Shown: piece after piece, positions 9,888-19,318 of the stretch
Numbering within the stretch: position 1 is the first letter of the stretch
Layout: every line of letters starts with the position of its first letter
NCBI RefSeq assembly: GCF_900155965.1
Contig: NZ_FTMG01000008.1
Location: 188,410 to 252,409 of the forward strand
From: Mucilaginibacter lappiensis
Lineage (GTDB): Bacteria > Bacteroidota > Bacteroidia > Sphingobacteriales > Sphingobacteriaceae
DNA: 64,000 bases
Direction: 5' to 3'
The notes under the pieces: generated by a model
The model's database searches: none
Told to the model about the DNA's origin: nothing
The model's input: only the letters and a program-made list of their open reading frames with translations
Made by a program: the position numbers and the translations under genes

Positions 9888-12236
9888 TTACGTACCTGTA
9901 ACTGGGTTTACAAATTGCCACATGGCGCTGTACCAACCAGCTTGCGCCCCGGCATACTCCGCATATCCGGTTAGGTGTTCAATATTGATCCACTCGTTAG
10001 TTTGCCATCTGTTTTGGATATAACTCCAGCCATCTGTTGCGGTAGCTGTAGACCACATAGCACTGTACCAGGTGGTGTTTCCTGTTGTGCACTCCACGTT
10101 GCCATTTTGGTCTTCTACATGCATCAAATTTCCGGTTGCACGATTCTTAAGAAGATAATAGCCATTGCCAGCATCTATTTTAGTCCATTGGTAAGCATTG
10201 GTTGTAGCACTGGTTCCATAAGCTACTTTGCCATTCCCGGCGTCATATAAATAATTATTGGCCTGATAACGGTTTACGATCTGGTAATAAGTAATAGAGC
10301 CGCTGGTACCCGGGTTACTGTCGTACCAGGTGCCATTTACATACCAGCCTGTTTTATTTCTGCTCAAATTGTCTGTTTGGTTTGATCCATCGTTGAATAT
10401 AAGATTGGTTGAGGTAATATTGGTAAAGGTATAGCTGTACCAACCATTGCCATTATTGGTCATAGTTACACCTGGCCAGGATCCATCAGCAAGAACACCA
10501 GAAGGCAGTGCATTCCACCAATAGATCTTAATGCCGGTACTCCAACCTGGAGGAGGCGAAAAATATACTGTGAACGAGGTGCCCGGAGTAACTGTAATAG
10601 ATGAAGTAGCTGTTTTGGAGCCGTCCTGTGTTTTTACAGTGATGGTAGCTGTACCTGCTGCAATTGCGGTTACCAGGCCGGTTGCGCTTACCGTGGCAAC
10701 GGCAGTGTTACTGGAGGTCCAGGTAACATTAGTGTTTGTTGCATTTGTGGGTGCAATAGTTGCGATTAATTGCTGCGTAAGACCTGCGGCTATGGTTGCA
10801 CTTGTTGGTGCCACACTTACACCGGTAACCGGTACCTGTGCCACATTCTGGTTGGTATAAACCAGGTACTGAAAGCTATTTAATGTTTGTGTAGCCCCTG
10901 ATGTTAGCGTAACTGTGGTTCCTGAATAGGCATCTTTGTAACTGCCCGCCAGGGCGGAAGGAATGGTATAAGTGGATGAATTACCCCTGAGATTTACCAA
11001 TACAACTACTTTTTCGGAGCCCGAAACTTTGGTGAATGCGCAAACATTGGCATCGGAGTAATTAGTCATAGTGCCACGCCTAATGGCCGTACTTGATGTT
11101 CGGTAATTGAGCACTTTAGCAAATTCAGCGGTTACGTTGGCATTCTGCGACCAGTCTATTTTTACATTGGTGTAAGGCCAAAAAATTTGCTGATTAAAGG
11201 CAACCTCCTGGCTTCCAAATAAGAAAGGAACGCCTCTCATATAGGCACATACTACAAAATTGGCCATTACACCCGCACTTCCTCCAAAAATGGTTAAAGC
11301 GTTACCATCGCTTGATCCGTCAACATCGTGGTTATCTGTGTATCTGATCACTTGGTTTGTACCGGAGGCATTGGCATATTCGTAATTGGTGCTATTGGTA
11401 ATATCGGTGGCAACGTTATCACCATTTTTACGGATAGGTTTTAACGCGTTATAATAAAACTGATCACCAAAATTATAATCAAATCCACCCTGAAAAAGGT
11501 TTTGATGATCACCTTCTGCAAACATTAACAAATTGTGTGTAGTTATCCCTCTGAGACTGCCAATGGCCTGCGTCCAGAAATCAAGCGGAGGATTGTTCGC
11601 AAAATCACACCGGAATCCATCAATGTTAGCTGCAAATACCCAGTAGCGCATAGCATTGATAATGGCCGTACGCATGCTGGTATTCGAAAAATTGAGCGCG
11701 GCTACATCCGGAAATGTGGCCAATTGCAAGATATTACCACTGCCGTCACGATTGTACCAGTCGGGATGTTGGGTTGTCCATGGATGATCCCAGGAGGTTC
11801 CATTAACTACAAAATCAAGGATAACCGCCATGCCCCGGCTATGTGCACCATCTACAAGTGCCTGTAGATCTGATAAGGTACCATATTCCGAACCCACAGA
11901 AGTAAAGTCTTTTATACAATAAGGGGATATGGAACTTTTAGCATCTGTACCGTGTGGATACACCGGCATCAAATAAATAACATTTGTACCAACCGCTTTA
12001 ATGTTATCCAGGCGGGCGGTTACCCCTGCCAGATTGCCAGCCGTACTGAAGGGACGGATATTGACCTGGTAAAGGTTTACATCCATAGGGTTTGGCACAC
12101 CAGCGAATGGTGTTCCGTATTGCGCCGGATCCTGGCCAAACGCACTTTGCGACAAAGCAATCAAAAAAAGTGATACTGCTAAATTTCGGATCCGCTGGAT
12201 AAAGTTTTGTAAAAGATAATAGCTTTTTGTTTCCAT
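9888..12236 (-). CDS. Modular GH13 alpha-amylase with Ig-like, CBM26-like and ricin-like domains
   Basis: Secreted starch-type alpha-glucan hydrolase of 782 residues. A signal peptide of about 35 residues ends in AFGQ. The GH13 barrel (about 45-400) has region I ILDFVVNG, region II GFRCDFANN with nucleophile Asp211, region III FAEGDHQ with acid Glu241, and region IV YTDNHDVD with Asp304, so the catalytic triad is complete. The usual His closing region I (DVVxNH) is Gly here. A BIG2-type Ig domain follows (about 475-555), then a CBM26-like starch-binding module (WWNALPSG, WPGVTM; about 558-645). A C-terminal Trp-rich repeat region (about 650-780) resembles beta-trefoil/ricin-type binding domains. 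No T9SS tail is seen. It is divergent from the regulator at 12765. Confidence 0.9.
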   Translation of the reverse strand: METKSYYLLQNFIQRIRNLAVSLFLIALSQSAFGQDPAQYGTPFAGVPNPMDVNLYQVNIRPFSTAGNLAGVTARLDNIKAVGTNVIYLMPVYPHGTDAKSSISPYCIKDFTSVGSEYGTLSDLQALVDGAHSRGMAVILDFVVNGTSWDHPWTTQHPDWYNRDGSGNILQLATFPDVAALNFSNTSMRTAIINAMRYWVFAANIDGFRCDFANNPPLDFWTQAIGSLRGITTHNLLMFAEGDHQNLFQGGFDYNFGDQFYYNALKPIRKNGDNVATDITNSTNYEYANASGTNQVIRYTDNHDVDGSSDGNALTIFGGSAGVMANFVVCAYMRGVPFLFGSQEVAFNQQIFWPYTNVKIDWSQNANVTAEFAKVLNYRTSSTAIRRGTMTNYSDANVCAFTKVSGSEKVVVLVNLRGNSSTYTIPSALAGSYKDAYSGTTVTLTSGATQTLNSFQYLVYTNQNVAQVPVTGVSVAPTSATIAAGLTQQLIATIAPTNATNTNVTWTSSNTAVATVSATGLVTAIAAGTATITVKTQDGSKTATSSITVTPGTSFTVYFSPPPGWSTGIKIYWWNALPSGVLADGSWPGVTMTNNGNGWYSYTFTNITSTNLIFNDGSNQTDNLSRNKTGWYVNGTWYDSNPGTSGSITYYQIVNRYQANNYLYDAGNGKVAYGTSATTNAYQWTKIDAGNGYYLLKNRATGNLMHVEDQNGNVECTTGNTTWYSAMWSTATATDGWSYIQNRWQTNEWINIEHLTGYAEYAGAQAGWYSAMWQFVNPVTGT

Positions 12237-12764
12237 AATATATGTTGTTTTATTGGTTGCAATACATGTTTGCCTAAACTGTCAAGGTCAACTTAACTAT
12301 GGTTTTCTGTACCGGGATTTCAATCACATGGAGTATATCCTGATATTTCAGAAGCCCGAAGATGGTGACCTGATTTTAAAGCAAAAAGATAATTGGTTGT
12401 AGTAAGCATGATTGGTTATGTCATGCAAATCAAAGCTAAATCACTTAGGATATATTTTGGAAGAGGATAGTATTCAATATAGATATCTTTGTGAGTTGTG
12501 TTTTATAATTTATTGGTAATTAGATATTTATGTTATTTTTGGGTAATTGCAATATAGATTATTGTAGTATAATAATATTGGATATAAGCTTTAGAAGAAG
12601 TTTACCAGATAGCCTATTTAATGGAATTTATACAGTCAATCGCGGATTGGTTTGGTTTGCTTCTAAATAAAATATAAGAACATATGAATGTTTGAGACAT
12701 GATCTCGTGACAATCGATTTTCTTTATATTAGTTCTGCCTCTTCCGAACCTAAGGGTACACATC
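12237..12764. promoter_or_regulatory. Divergent intergenic region between amylase and DUF6377 regulator
   Basis: A 528-bp AT-rich region without a credible ORF that must hold the promoters of both genes. A TAGCTTTG sequence on the minus strand (12438 to 12431) fits the Bacteroidota -7 consensus TAnnTTTG and would give the amylase a leader of roughly 190 bases. I could not place a -33 box with confidence. No strong dyad is seen. Confidence 0.35.
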
Positions 12765-14393
12765 ATGAAACTTAAATTGATTTTTATTACTTATTTGCTA
12801 TCTGGGATATATTCTTCCGGGAATGCCTGCGGGTTGGTAGTAGATTCCCTTTTGAGCAAGCTTAACATAGTATTGGCTAATAAGGAGCGTTTTGTAAACC
12901 AGAAACGAACTCGTATTAAAGGCTTGACTAATCAATTAAACATGGTAAACGGTTTAACGGGGAAATATAATATATATCAGAATTTGTATGATGAATACAA
13001 AAACTACAGCTACGATTCCGCCTATCACTATGCCAAACAACTGCAGATTACAGCCCGTCATCTCCATGATCCTCAACGATTGGCTTTTGCCAAGATGGAA
13101 CTGGGTTTTACGCTCATCTCTTCAGGCATGTTTAAAGAAACCTTAGAAACTTTAAACAGTATTAATATCTCACATCTATCTAAGGATAATAAAATTGACT
13201 ATTATTTTTTAAAAGCCCGAAGCTATTTTGATCTGTCTGATTTTGATCGTAACATCGACTATTCTGATGTCTATAATCCAAAAGGTATCCAGTGTATTGA
13301 TTCTGCTTTAGTCTTTTGCTTGCCGGGTAGCTATAATGACCTCGCTTTGAAAGGATTAAAGGATTTGAGAACAGGTAATTACCAGGAAGGGCTTCAAAAT
13401 TATACCCGTCTGCTGCAGTTAAAGGGATTATCTCCGCATCAGTTTGCTATAAATGCCTGTTGTATGAGCTATATATATGAGGTGCTTGGCGATCAGGAAA
13501 AATCCATTAACCTGTTGATCCGCGCTGCTATAGCTGACCTGCAATCGGCTACAAAAGAAACCGTGGCTATTTACAAGCTGGCAGATTTTTTATATAAAAA
13601 AGGAGATTTGAACAATGCATTCATTTACATTAAGCAAGCAATGGATGATGCTACATTTTACGGAGCCAGACATCGTCAGGTAACCATCAGCAGCATATTG
13701 CCTATTATTGAAGTTCAACGCATCAATACTATCGAGCAGCAACGCCGGTCGTTGTTTATTTATGCATCGATTATTACAGTACTGATTTTGTTTGTTGTAG
13801 TATTCGCAGTGATTATTTTTAGGCAGCTTAAGAAACTACGCATAGCCGATGACTTAATCAAAGCAGCCAATACTTCATTGCAACAAAACAACCGTATGCT
13901 GGAAGAGTTGAACCGGAATTTGAGTATTGCGAACAAGATCAAGAATGAATACATCGGGTATTACTTTAATATTAATTCCATTTATATTGATAAACTGGAA
14001 AGCTTTCAAAAATCAATAGAGAAAAAATTAAGTAATAAACGGTATGACGACGCACAGACAGCTATTAAAAACCTCAATCTGGAAAGTGAAAGACAACAGC
14101 TGTTTCACACCTTTGATAAGGTTTTCCTTCAATTATTCCCTGATTTTATCAATAAGTTTGATGAGCTGTTTCAACCCGAGGAGCGGATCTGCGTAACTGA
14201 GGGACAATTGCTCAGTACAGAGCATCGAATTTTTGCACTGATCAGGATGGGTATACATGATACCGATCGTATTGCCAAATTGCTCAGTTATTCGGTCAAT
14301 ACGATATATGCTTACAAAAATCGTATCAAAAACAAATCATTTATTCCCAATGATGAATTTGATGACCACATTATGGCTATTGAAGCTATATGA
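12765..14393 (+). CDS. DUF6377-type membrane-bound TPR/LuxR-like transcriptional regulator
   Basis: Predicted one-component sensor-regulator of 542 residues. An N-terminal signal or anchor precedes TPR-like helices (about 80-320). One transmembrane segment lies at about 329-350 (IYASIITVLILFVVVFAVII), followed by a coiled-coil linker rich in Asn, Leu and Lys. The C-terminal LuxR-like helix-turn-helix is LSTEHRIFALIRMGIHDTDR followed by IAKLLSYSVNTIYAYKNRI. In Bacteroidota this architecture is common beside SusC/SusD loci. Here it is divergent from the amylase gene and 1.6 kb before the next SusC. It probably senses a periplasmic sugar signal and controls one or both; the target is inferred from position only. 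Confidence 0.85.
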   Translation: MKLKLIFITYLLSGIYSSGNACGLVVDSLLSKLNIVLANKERFVNQKRTRIKGLTNQLNMVNGLTGKYNIYQNLYDEYKNYSYDSAYHYAKQLQITARHLHDPQRLAFAKMELGFTLISSGMFKETLETLNSINISHLSKDNKIDYYFLKARSYFDLSDFDRNIDYSDVYNPKGIQCIDSALVFCLPGSYNDLALKGLKDLRTGNYQEGLQNYTRLLQLKGLSPHQFAINACCMSYIYEVLGDQEKSINLLIRAAIADLQSATKETVAIYKLADFLYKKGDLNNAFIYIKQAMDDATFYGARHRQVTISSILPIIEVQRINTIEQQRRSLFIYASIITVLILFVVVFAVIIFRQLKKLRIADDLIKAANTSLQQNNRMLEELNRNLSIANKIKNEYIGYYFNINSIYIDKLESFQKSIEKKLSNKRYDDAQTAIKNLNLESERQQLFHTFDKVFLQLFPDFINKFDELFQPEERICVTEGQLLSTEHRIFALIRMGIHDTDRIAKLLSYSVNTIYAYKNRIKNKSFIPNDEFDDHIMAIEAI

Positions 14394-14401
14394 AATTTAA
14401 A

Positions 14402-14441
14402 CATAAAAACTCCGGACGACTATCAGTCCGGAGCTTTTATG
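14402..14441. terminator. Bidirectional hairpin terminator
   Basis: Arms CTCCGGAC and GTCCGGAG enclose an 8-base loop and are flanked by CATAAAA and TTTTATG, which also pair. It lies just after the regulator stop, between convergent genes, and has a T-run on each strand. Confidence 0.85.
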
Positions 14442-14478
14442 TGGTGGTCTCCGAATTTAGATAAGGGATAATTACCAA

Positions 14479-15402
14479 TTAATTTTTTTGGATGGGCGTA
14501 ACCCGAAACTCAGTTTTATAATTGTTTCTCAATACACCTATAAATTGAAATTGTCCTATTTTTTCTTCAGATAACATTTTAAAAAGAGTGTCTGAGCTTT
14601 CAATAGCTACATCATTAAATGAAAATAATATGTCCCCGCTTTGAATACCAGCCTTGTCTGCTGGACTTCCTTTCGCTACATCAGAAATAAACAACGCCTG
14701 TTTATTCTGTACTTCGGCTATTGTTCTCAATTTAGGCACAATATCTATTTGCTGTAATACCAAACCCAGATAAGCCCTTTTGACTTTTCCAAAACGTATC
14801 AGTTGACTAGCTATATCTTTTGCTATATTGATACTTATGGCAAAACATAATCCCTGGGCTCCACTTATTGTGGCAGTATTAACGCCAATTGCTTCTCCAT
14901 CTGTATTGATCAGCGGGCCACCGGAGTTTCCGGGGTTCAAAGCTGCATCCGTCTGGATCATGCTGTCCATCAATCGTCCATTTTGGCCTTGAAGCGTTCG
15001 GCCCAGGGCGCTTACAACTCCTGCTGTTACGGTATGCTGAAAGCCTAACGGGTTTCCAATGGCTATAACCAATTGACCTATAGCCAAAGATTCTGAATCG
15101 CCCATATGAACGGGTATAAAATCTGAGGCCGATATTTTTAATATAGCCAGATCCGTATCCTGATCCTGGCCAACCAGAGTGGCTACATGCGTGGTGCCAT
15201 CATGCATCTTAACTTTAATAAGCTCAGCCTGTTGTACCACATGGCTGTTAGTAAAAAGATACCCGTCTGAAGAAAATAAGAAACCGGAACCCGAGCCAAC
15301 TGGCTGTTCTTTTCCTTTTTGTTGTTTAAAGAGTTCGATTTTGACCACTGCCGTTTTAACTTTCTCTACGGCATTAATAATGGTCGAAGAATACTGATCC
15401 AT
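14479..15402 (-). CDS. HtrA/DegP-like trypsin-family serine protease with PDZ domain
   Basis: S1C-type protease of about 307 residues. The catalytic triad is visible at His54 (TNSHVV), Asp84 (DTDLAIL) and Ser160 (GNSGGPL). A single PDZ domain follows (about 210-300; GSPADKAGIQSGDI). The ATG at 15402 is preferred because AAAGGA lies 6 bases upstream; a GTG at 15420 would add six residues. Unlike typical HtrA/DegP proteins it has no signal peptide or transmembrane segment from either start, so it would be cytoplasmic or exported by an unusual route. Convergent with the DUF6377 gene. Role presumed to be protein quality control. Confidence 0.88.
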   Translation of the reverse strand: MDQYSSTIINAVEKVKTAVVKIELFKQQKGKEQPVGSGSGFLFSSDGYLFTNSHVVQQAELIKVKMHDGTTHVATLVGQDQDTDLAILKISASDFIPVHMGDSESLAIGQLVIAIGNPLGFQHTVTAGVVSALGRTLQGQNGRLMDSMIQTDAALNPGNSGGPLINTDGEAIGVNTATISGAQGLCFAISINIAKDIASQLIRFGKVKRAYLGLVLQQIDIVPKLRTIAEVQNKQALFISDVAKGSPADKAGIQSGDILFSFNDVAIESSDTLFKMLSEEKIGQFQFIGVLRNNYKTEFRVTPIQKN

Positions 15403-15412
15403 ATAAATCCTT

Positions 15413-15574
15413 TCAAACACTAGCCATCAATAAATGAACCCTTTGAAAAACTCTGTAATAATTTCCGTATTTCCTGATAAATCGATTAAAAAAGCATGCT
15501 GTTTTGTCATCCACTAGTTTTAAATAGAGGTGATCATATCGTTCGTCTACAGCCGTTATCCAATCTTCGGCCAT
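15413..15574 (-). CDS. Possible small protein upstream of the HtrA-like gene
   Basis: An open frame of 53 residues starting MAEDWITAVDERYDHLYLKL and ending RVHLLMASV. Its stop lies 10 bases before the protease ATG, a spacing typical of a coupled operon. Composition is protein-like (charged, aromatic, few rare stretches), but I recognise no family. It may also be the tail of a decayed gene. Confidence is low because of its length. Confidence 0.3.
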   Translation of the reverse strand: MAEDWITAVDERYDHLYLKLVDDKTACFFNRFIRKYGNYYRVFQRVHLLMASV

Positions 15575-15716
15575 AATCTAAACATCTTTCATAGTTTATT
15601 AATATTCTTATCTGGTGTACAACTTATTTAAATATTATTATATTAGCTCTGCCAATTAAAAAGTGTTATTAGGACATTTATTGTTCTTCACAACCTATTG
15701 ATAATAAAATATTTAC

Positions 15717-15762
15717 CTGATAATTTCTGGTTGATAAAGTGCACTTATCAACTTTTTATCAG
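15717..15762. repeat. Nested inverted repeat upstream of the SusC gene at 16038
   Basis: Inner arms GTTGATAA (15730-15737) and TTATCAAC (15745-15752) are separated by 7 bases. Outer arms CTGATAA (15717-15723) and TTATCAG (15756-15762) add a second level. It lies about 280 bases before the SusC start in a 460-bp gene-free stretch. It could be an operator or an RNA hairpin. Confidence 0.55.
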
Positions 15763-15897
15763 AAACAGCAAGTAATACATAACCCCCTCTTACTCCACCC
15801 TTGAGTATCAGGGCGTGTCATTATTTGCCCTTGCCCAGGCACCCGGTATCGGGTATTGCTTATATCAGCCTTTTTATTGAATTAACCAATTAGCAAA

Positions 15898-15943
15898 AAA
15901 TAAACTAAAACAATTGCCTATGGGAAAATAAGCTAAAACGATT
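15898..15943 (+). promoter_or_regulatory. 18-bp direct repeat, candidate operator for SusC/SusD
   Basis: Two copies of AAATAArCTAAAACrATT (15898-15915 and 15926-15943), differing at two positions, are spaced 28 bp apart and lie about 95-140 bases upstream of the SusC ATG. Tandem sites like this are usual for activator dimers. The DUF6377 regulator is the closest candidate binder (inference). Confidence 0.45.
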
Positions 15944-16037
15944 ATTAATGTCAGAGAGGGTATTTATTACAGATTCCCTCTTGAAAATATCTGCACATCT
16001 TATTACACGAATTAATTATTAAACTAATTAAAAAGTT

Positions 16038-19000
16038 ATGAAACACAATTTGGATAGGAATTATCCCCTGCTAAAAGTTTGTAAAACTATTCTGTACCAA
16101 ATATTAATAGTTCTGATATTTGTACCATTATCCTATGCCGGTGCTACTAATACCCGGAAAATATCATCAAAAGGTATATTTGGAAGAAAAAATATCATAA
16201 ATACACCTATAAAAGTTTCCGGTAATGTAACAGATCAGGCCACAGGCGAGAAATTGATTGGCGTGTCGGTCATGGTTAAAGGTAGCAATACCGGCACCGT
16301 AACAGATGTTAAAGGAAATTTCACCATTACTGCTCCTGATGATGGCATTTTGGTTATATCTTATATTGGTTATAACACCTTAGAGGTACCTGTTAATGGA
16401 AAAAATGCCATTAGCATTAAACTACAGGCCTCATCAAAGGGGCTCTCTGAAGTGATTGTTGTAGGCTATGGTGTTCAAAAAAAGGTAACTGTAACGGGAT
16501 CCGTAGCATCTGTTAAAGGCTCTGATCTGGAAAAATCTCCCACCGTAAATTTATCAAATACCTTGGCCGGACGCTTACCTGGTGTTACCGCTGTACAATC
16601 CAGTGGCGAACCTGGTTATGATGGTTCAGCCATTCATATCCGCGGAACAAACAGCCTGGGCAACAGTGATGCCCTTGTAGTTATTGATGGTGTGCCAGAC
16701 AGGGCCGGAGGTTTAGAGCGTTTAAACCCGGCCGATGTTGAAAGTATATCGGTTTTAAAAGATGCCTCGGCCGCCATATATGGTTCACGGGCGGCAAATG
16801 GTGTAATTTTGATTACTACCAAGCATGGCAAATTAGGAAAAACACAATTGTCGTATGACTTTAACCAGGGTTTTGCACAAGCAACGGTAATACCCAAAAT
16901 GGCCAATGCCGCAGAGTATGCCACGCTGAATAATGAAATTACATTATACAATAGTGATACTCCTGTATCTGAATGGGGGGCTGCGTGGGCCGCTTTTAAT
17001 ACCACGGGTAGTTACAAGCAGCAAAGCGGTAAGGTAATTAACGCGGCTTTTCAACCAGTTGATATACAGAAATACCGCGATGGCTCAGATCCGCTTGGTC
17101 ATCCCAATACCGATTGGTTTGGTACCACTTTAAAAACATGGTCGCCCCAAAGCCGTCACAACCTTCAAATTAACGGCGGATCAGATAATGTAAAATTCCT
17201 GACCTCTCTGGGTTATACTACCCAGGATGGTTATTATAAAAATTCGGCAACTGGCTACAAACAGTATGATTTCCGTGTAAATCTGGATGCCAAGGTAAAT
17301 AAGTACATCAATACCAGTATTGGTGTAACAGCGCGTGAAGAGGCGCGGAATTTCCCAACACAAAGTGCGGGATCTATATTCAGGATGCTCATGCGGGGCA
17401 AACCAACAGAACAGGAAGTTTGGCCCAACGGTTTACCGGGTCCGGATATCGAAAACGGGCAGAATCCTATTGTAATTACAACCAACAAAACTGGTTATGA
17501 CAGGGACAGGAGAGACTATTTTCAAACAAACGGAAAGGTTGAATTATTGATTCCAGGAGTAGAAGGTTTAAAGTTAACGGGTACGGCTTCTATTGATAAG
17601 TATATAAAGCGGGAAAAGGTATGGTCAACACCGTGGACATTGTATTATTGGGATCATAAATCCTTTGAGGCGGATGGCAAAACCCCGGTACTTACGCCTA
17701 GCGTACGTTCCACCTTTACTGATCCGCGATTGTCACAAAGTGATGAAAATAAATTGAATGTTTTACTTGGTGGCTTTATCAATTACGACCGCACTTTTGG
17801 AGATCATACTATTAACCTGATGGCAGCCGTAACGCGTGAAACCATCAGTGATGATTATTTTAGTGCCTATCGCCGTTATTTTCTATCACCGGATGTTGAT
17901 CAGCTATTTGCAGGCGGCGATGCAGAAAAAGATAATTCAGGTGGTGCCTATGACCGGGCCCGGTTAAGTTACTTTGGCAGGGCGGCCTACAATTACAAGC
18001 AAAAATACCTAGCGGAATTTTTATGGCGGTATGACGGATCTTATATATTCCCTGAAGCGCACAGATTTGGATTTTTCCCTGGCTTATTGTTAGGTTATAA
18101 TATTTCGCAGGAAGATTTCTGGAAAAACAATGTTAAGGCCGTCAATTACCTGAAAATACGTGCTTCCTACGGACAAATGGGGGCCGAACCATATTACAAT
18201 AATGTATTACAGGAAAATCAATACTTATCAACTTATGGTTTCGGGAGTTATATATTTAATGATCAGGTAACCAAGTCATTATATGAACTTCGGGTCCCCA
18301 ATCCTAATTTTACCTGGGAGGTAGCTAATAATTATGATATAGGCTTGGAGGGTGAGTTGTTTGAAGGGCGCATTAATTTTGAACTGGATTACTTCTATAA
18401 TAAACGAACCAACATACTTTGGGCACGCCAGGGTTCAACACCGGCAAGTACAGGTATAAGCAATCTATTGCCTCCCGAAAATATAGGCAAGGTTAATAAT
18501 AAAGGGTATGAGTTTAAAGTAGGGTATAAAGGGAAGATAGGCGAGCTCAAGTATAATGTGAGTATAAACGGAGGCTATGCCCAAAACAAGATCATATACC
18601 AGGACGAAGCGCCCGGTGCTCCTGCTTATCAGTTTGCAACAGGACACCCTATCGGGGCACCGCTTTTATACGTCTCCGATGGTGTGTTTAAAGATCAGGC
18701 CGAGATTAACGCCAATAAATTAGATTACAGCGGACTAACCCCTCAGCTTAAACCCGGCGACCTGAAGTTTAAGGATATTAATGGTGATGGTAAAATTAAC
18801 GGCGATGATCGTGTGCGGCTCAATAGAGGCATCACACCTACATTTACTGGCGGGTTATCCCTTAACCTGCAATATAAAAACTTTGATCTTTCCATATTAT
18901 TTCAAGGTGCTACTGGTGGTTATTTGCCTATCAATACAGAATCGGGGGATATCGGAAATTATCTTCAATATACCTATGACCACCGCTGGTCTGTGGATAA

Positions 19001-19307
19001 GCCAAGCAGTGTTGATCCGCGGATAGCTAACCGGGGTGATACCTGGTATTCAGTTAACAATAACCCGAGCACCTATTTCTACAGAAGCACCAACTATCTC
19101 CGCTTAAAGAATGTGGAATTGGGTTATAACCTGCCCGGCCAGATAGCTCAAAAAATAGGGATGAGCAATTTAAGGGTATACGTAAGTGGCCTTAACCTGA
19201 TCACCTGGGATCAATTGAGAATATGGGATCCGGAGTCACTTTCAGGCAATGGACAGTATTATCCACAGTCGAGAATTTTAAACACCGGTGTCAGAGTAAC
19301 CTTTTAA
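16038..19307 (+). CDS. SusC/RagA-family TonB-dependent outer-membrane receptor
   Basis: Complete 1089-residue SusC. An N-terminal signal anchor (about 15-35, ILIVLIFVPLSYA) is followed by a carboxypeptidase-regulatory-like domain (about 55-135; GVSVMVKGSNTGTVTD). Next come the signature EVIVVGYGVQKK, a plug with DGVPDRAG and VLKDASAAIYGSRAANGV, and the barrel ending in NTGVRVTF. The SusD gene follows after 11 bp. The downstream amidohydrolase genes and the upstream amylase give no single clear substrate. The leader contains tandem repeat and dyad elements that probably regulate it. Confidence 0.96.
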   Translation: MKHNLDRNYPLLKVCKTILYQILIVLIFVPLSYAGATNTRKISSKGIFGRKNIINTPIKVSGNVTDQATGEKLIGVSVMVKGSNTGTVTDVKGNFTITAPDDGILVISYIGYNTLEVPVNGKNAISIKLQASSKGLSEVIVVGYGVQKKVTVTGSVASVKGSDLEKSPTVNLSNTLAGRLPGVTAVQSSGEPGYDGSAIHIRGTNSLGNSDALVVIDGVPDRAGGLERLNPADVESISVLKDASAAIYGSRAANGVILITTKHGKLGKTQLSYDFNQGFAQATVIPKMANAAEYATLNNEITLYNSDTPVSEWGAAWAAFNTTGSYKQQSGKVINAAFQPVDIQKYRDGSDPLGHPNTDWFGTTLKTWSPQSRHNLQINGGSDNVKFLTSLGYTTQDGYYKNSATGYKQYDFRVNLDAKVNKYINTSIGVTAREEARNFPTQSAGSIFRMLMRGKPTEQEVWPNGLPGPDIENGQNPIVITTNKTGYDRDRRDYFQTNGKVELLIPGVEGLKLTGTASIDKYIKREKVWSTPWTLYYWDHKSFEADGKTPVLTPSVRSTFTDPRLSQSDENKLNVLLGGFINYDRTFGDHTINLMAAVTRETISDDYFSAYRRYFLSPDVDQLFAGGDAEKDNSGGAYDRARLSYFGRAAYNYKQKYLAEFLWRYDGSYIFPEAHRFGFFPGLLLGYNISQEDFWKNNVKAVNYLKIRASYGQMGAEPYYNNVLQENQYLSTYGFGSYIFNDQVTKSLYELRVPNPNFTWEVANNYDIGLEGELFEGRINFELDYFYNKRTNILWARQGSTPASTGISNLLPPENIGKVNNKGYEFKVGYKGKIGELKYNVSINGGYAQNKIIYQDEAPGAPAYQFATGHPIGAPLLYVSDGVFKDQAEINANKLDYSGLTPQLKPGDLKFKDINGDGKINGDDRVRLNRGITPTFTGGLSLNLQYKNFDLSILFQGATGGYLPINTESGDIGNYLQYTYDHRWSVDKPSSVDPRIANRGDTWYSVNNNPSTYFYRSTNYLRLKNVELGYNLPGQIAQKIGMSNLRVYVSGLNLITWDQLRIWDPESLSGNGQYYPQSRILNTGVRVTF

Positions 19308-19318
19308 TAACGAAAACC

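Noticed and set aside
14479..15402. HtrA-like protease as part of the SusC locus regulation
   Set aside because: It is convergent with the regulator, separated by terminators and transcribed away from SusC; no evidence links it.
19223..19318. Upstream ATG for the second SusD gene
   Set aside because: Lies within the SusC coding region and would bury the lipoprotein signal.
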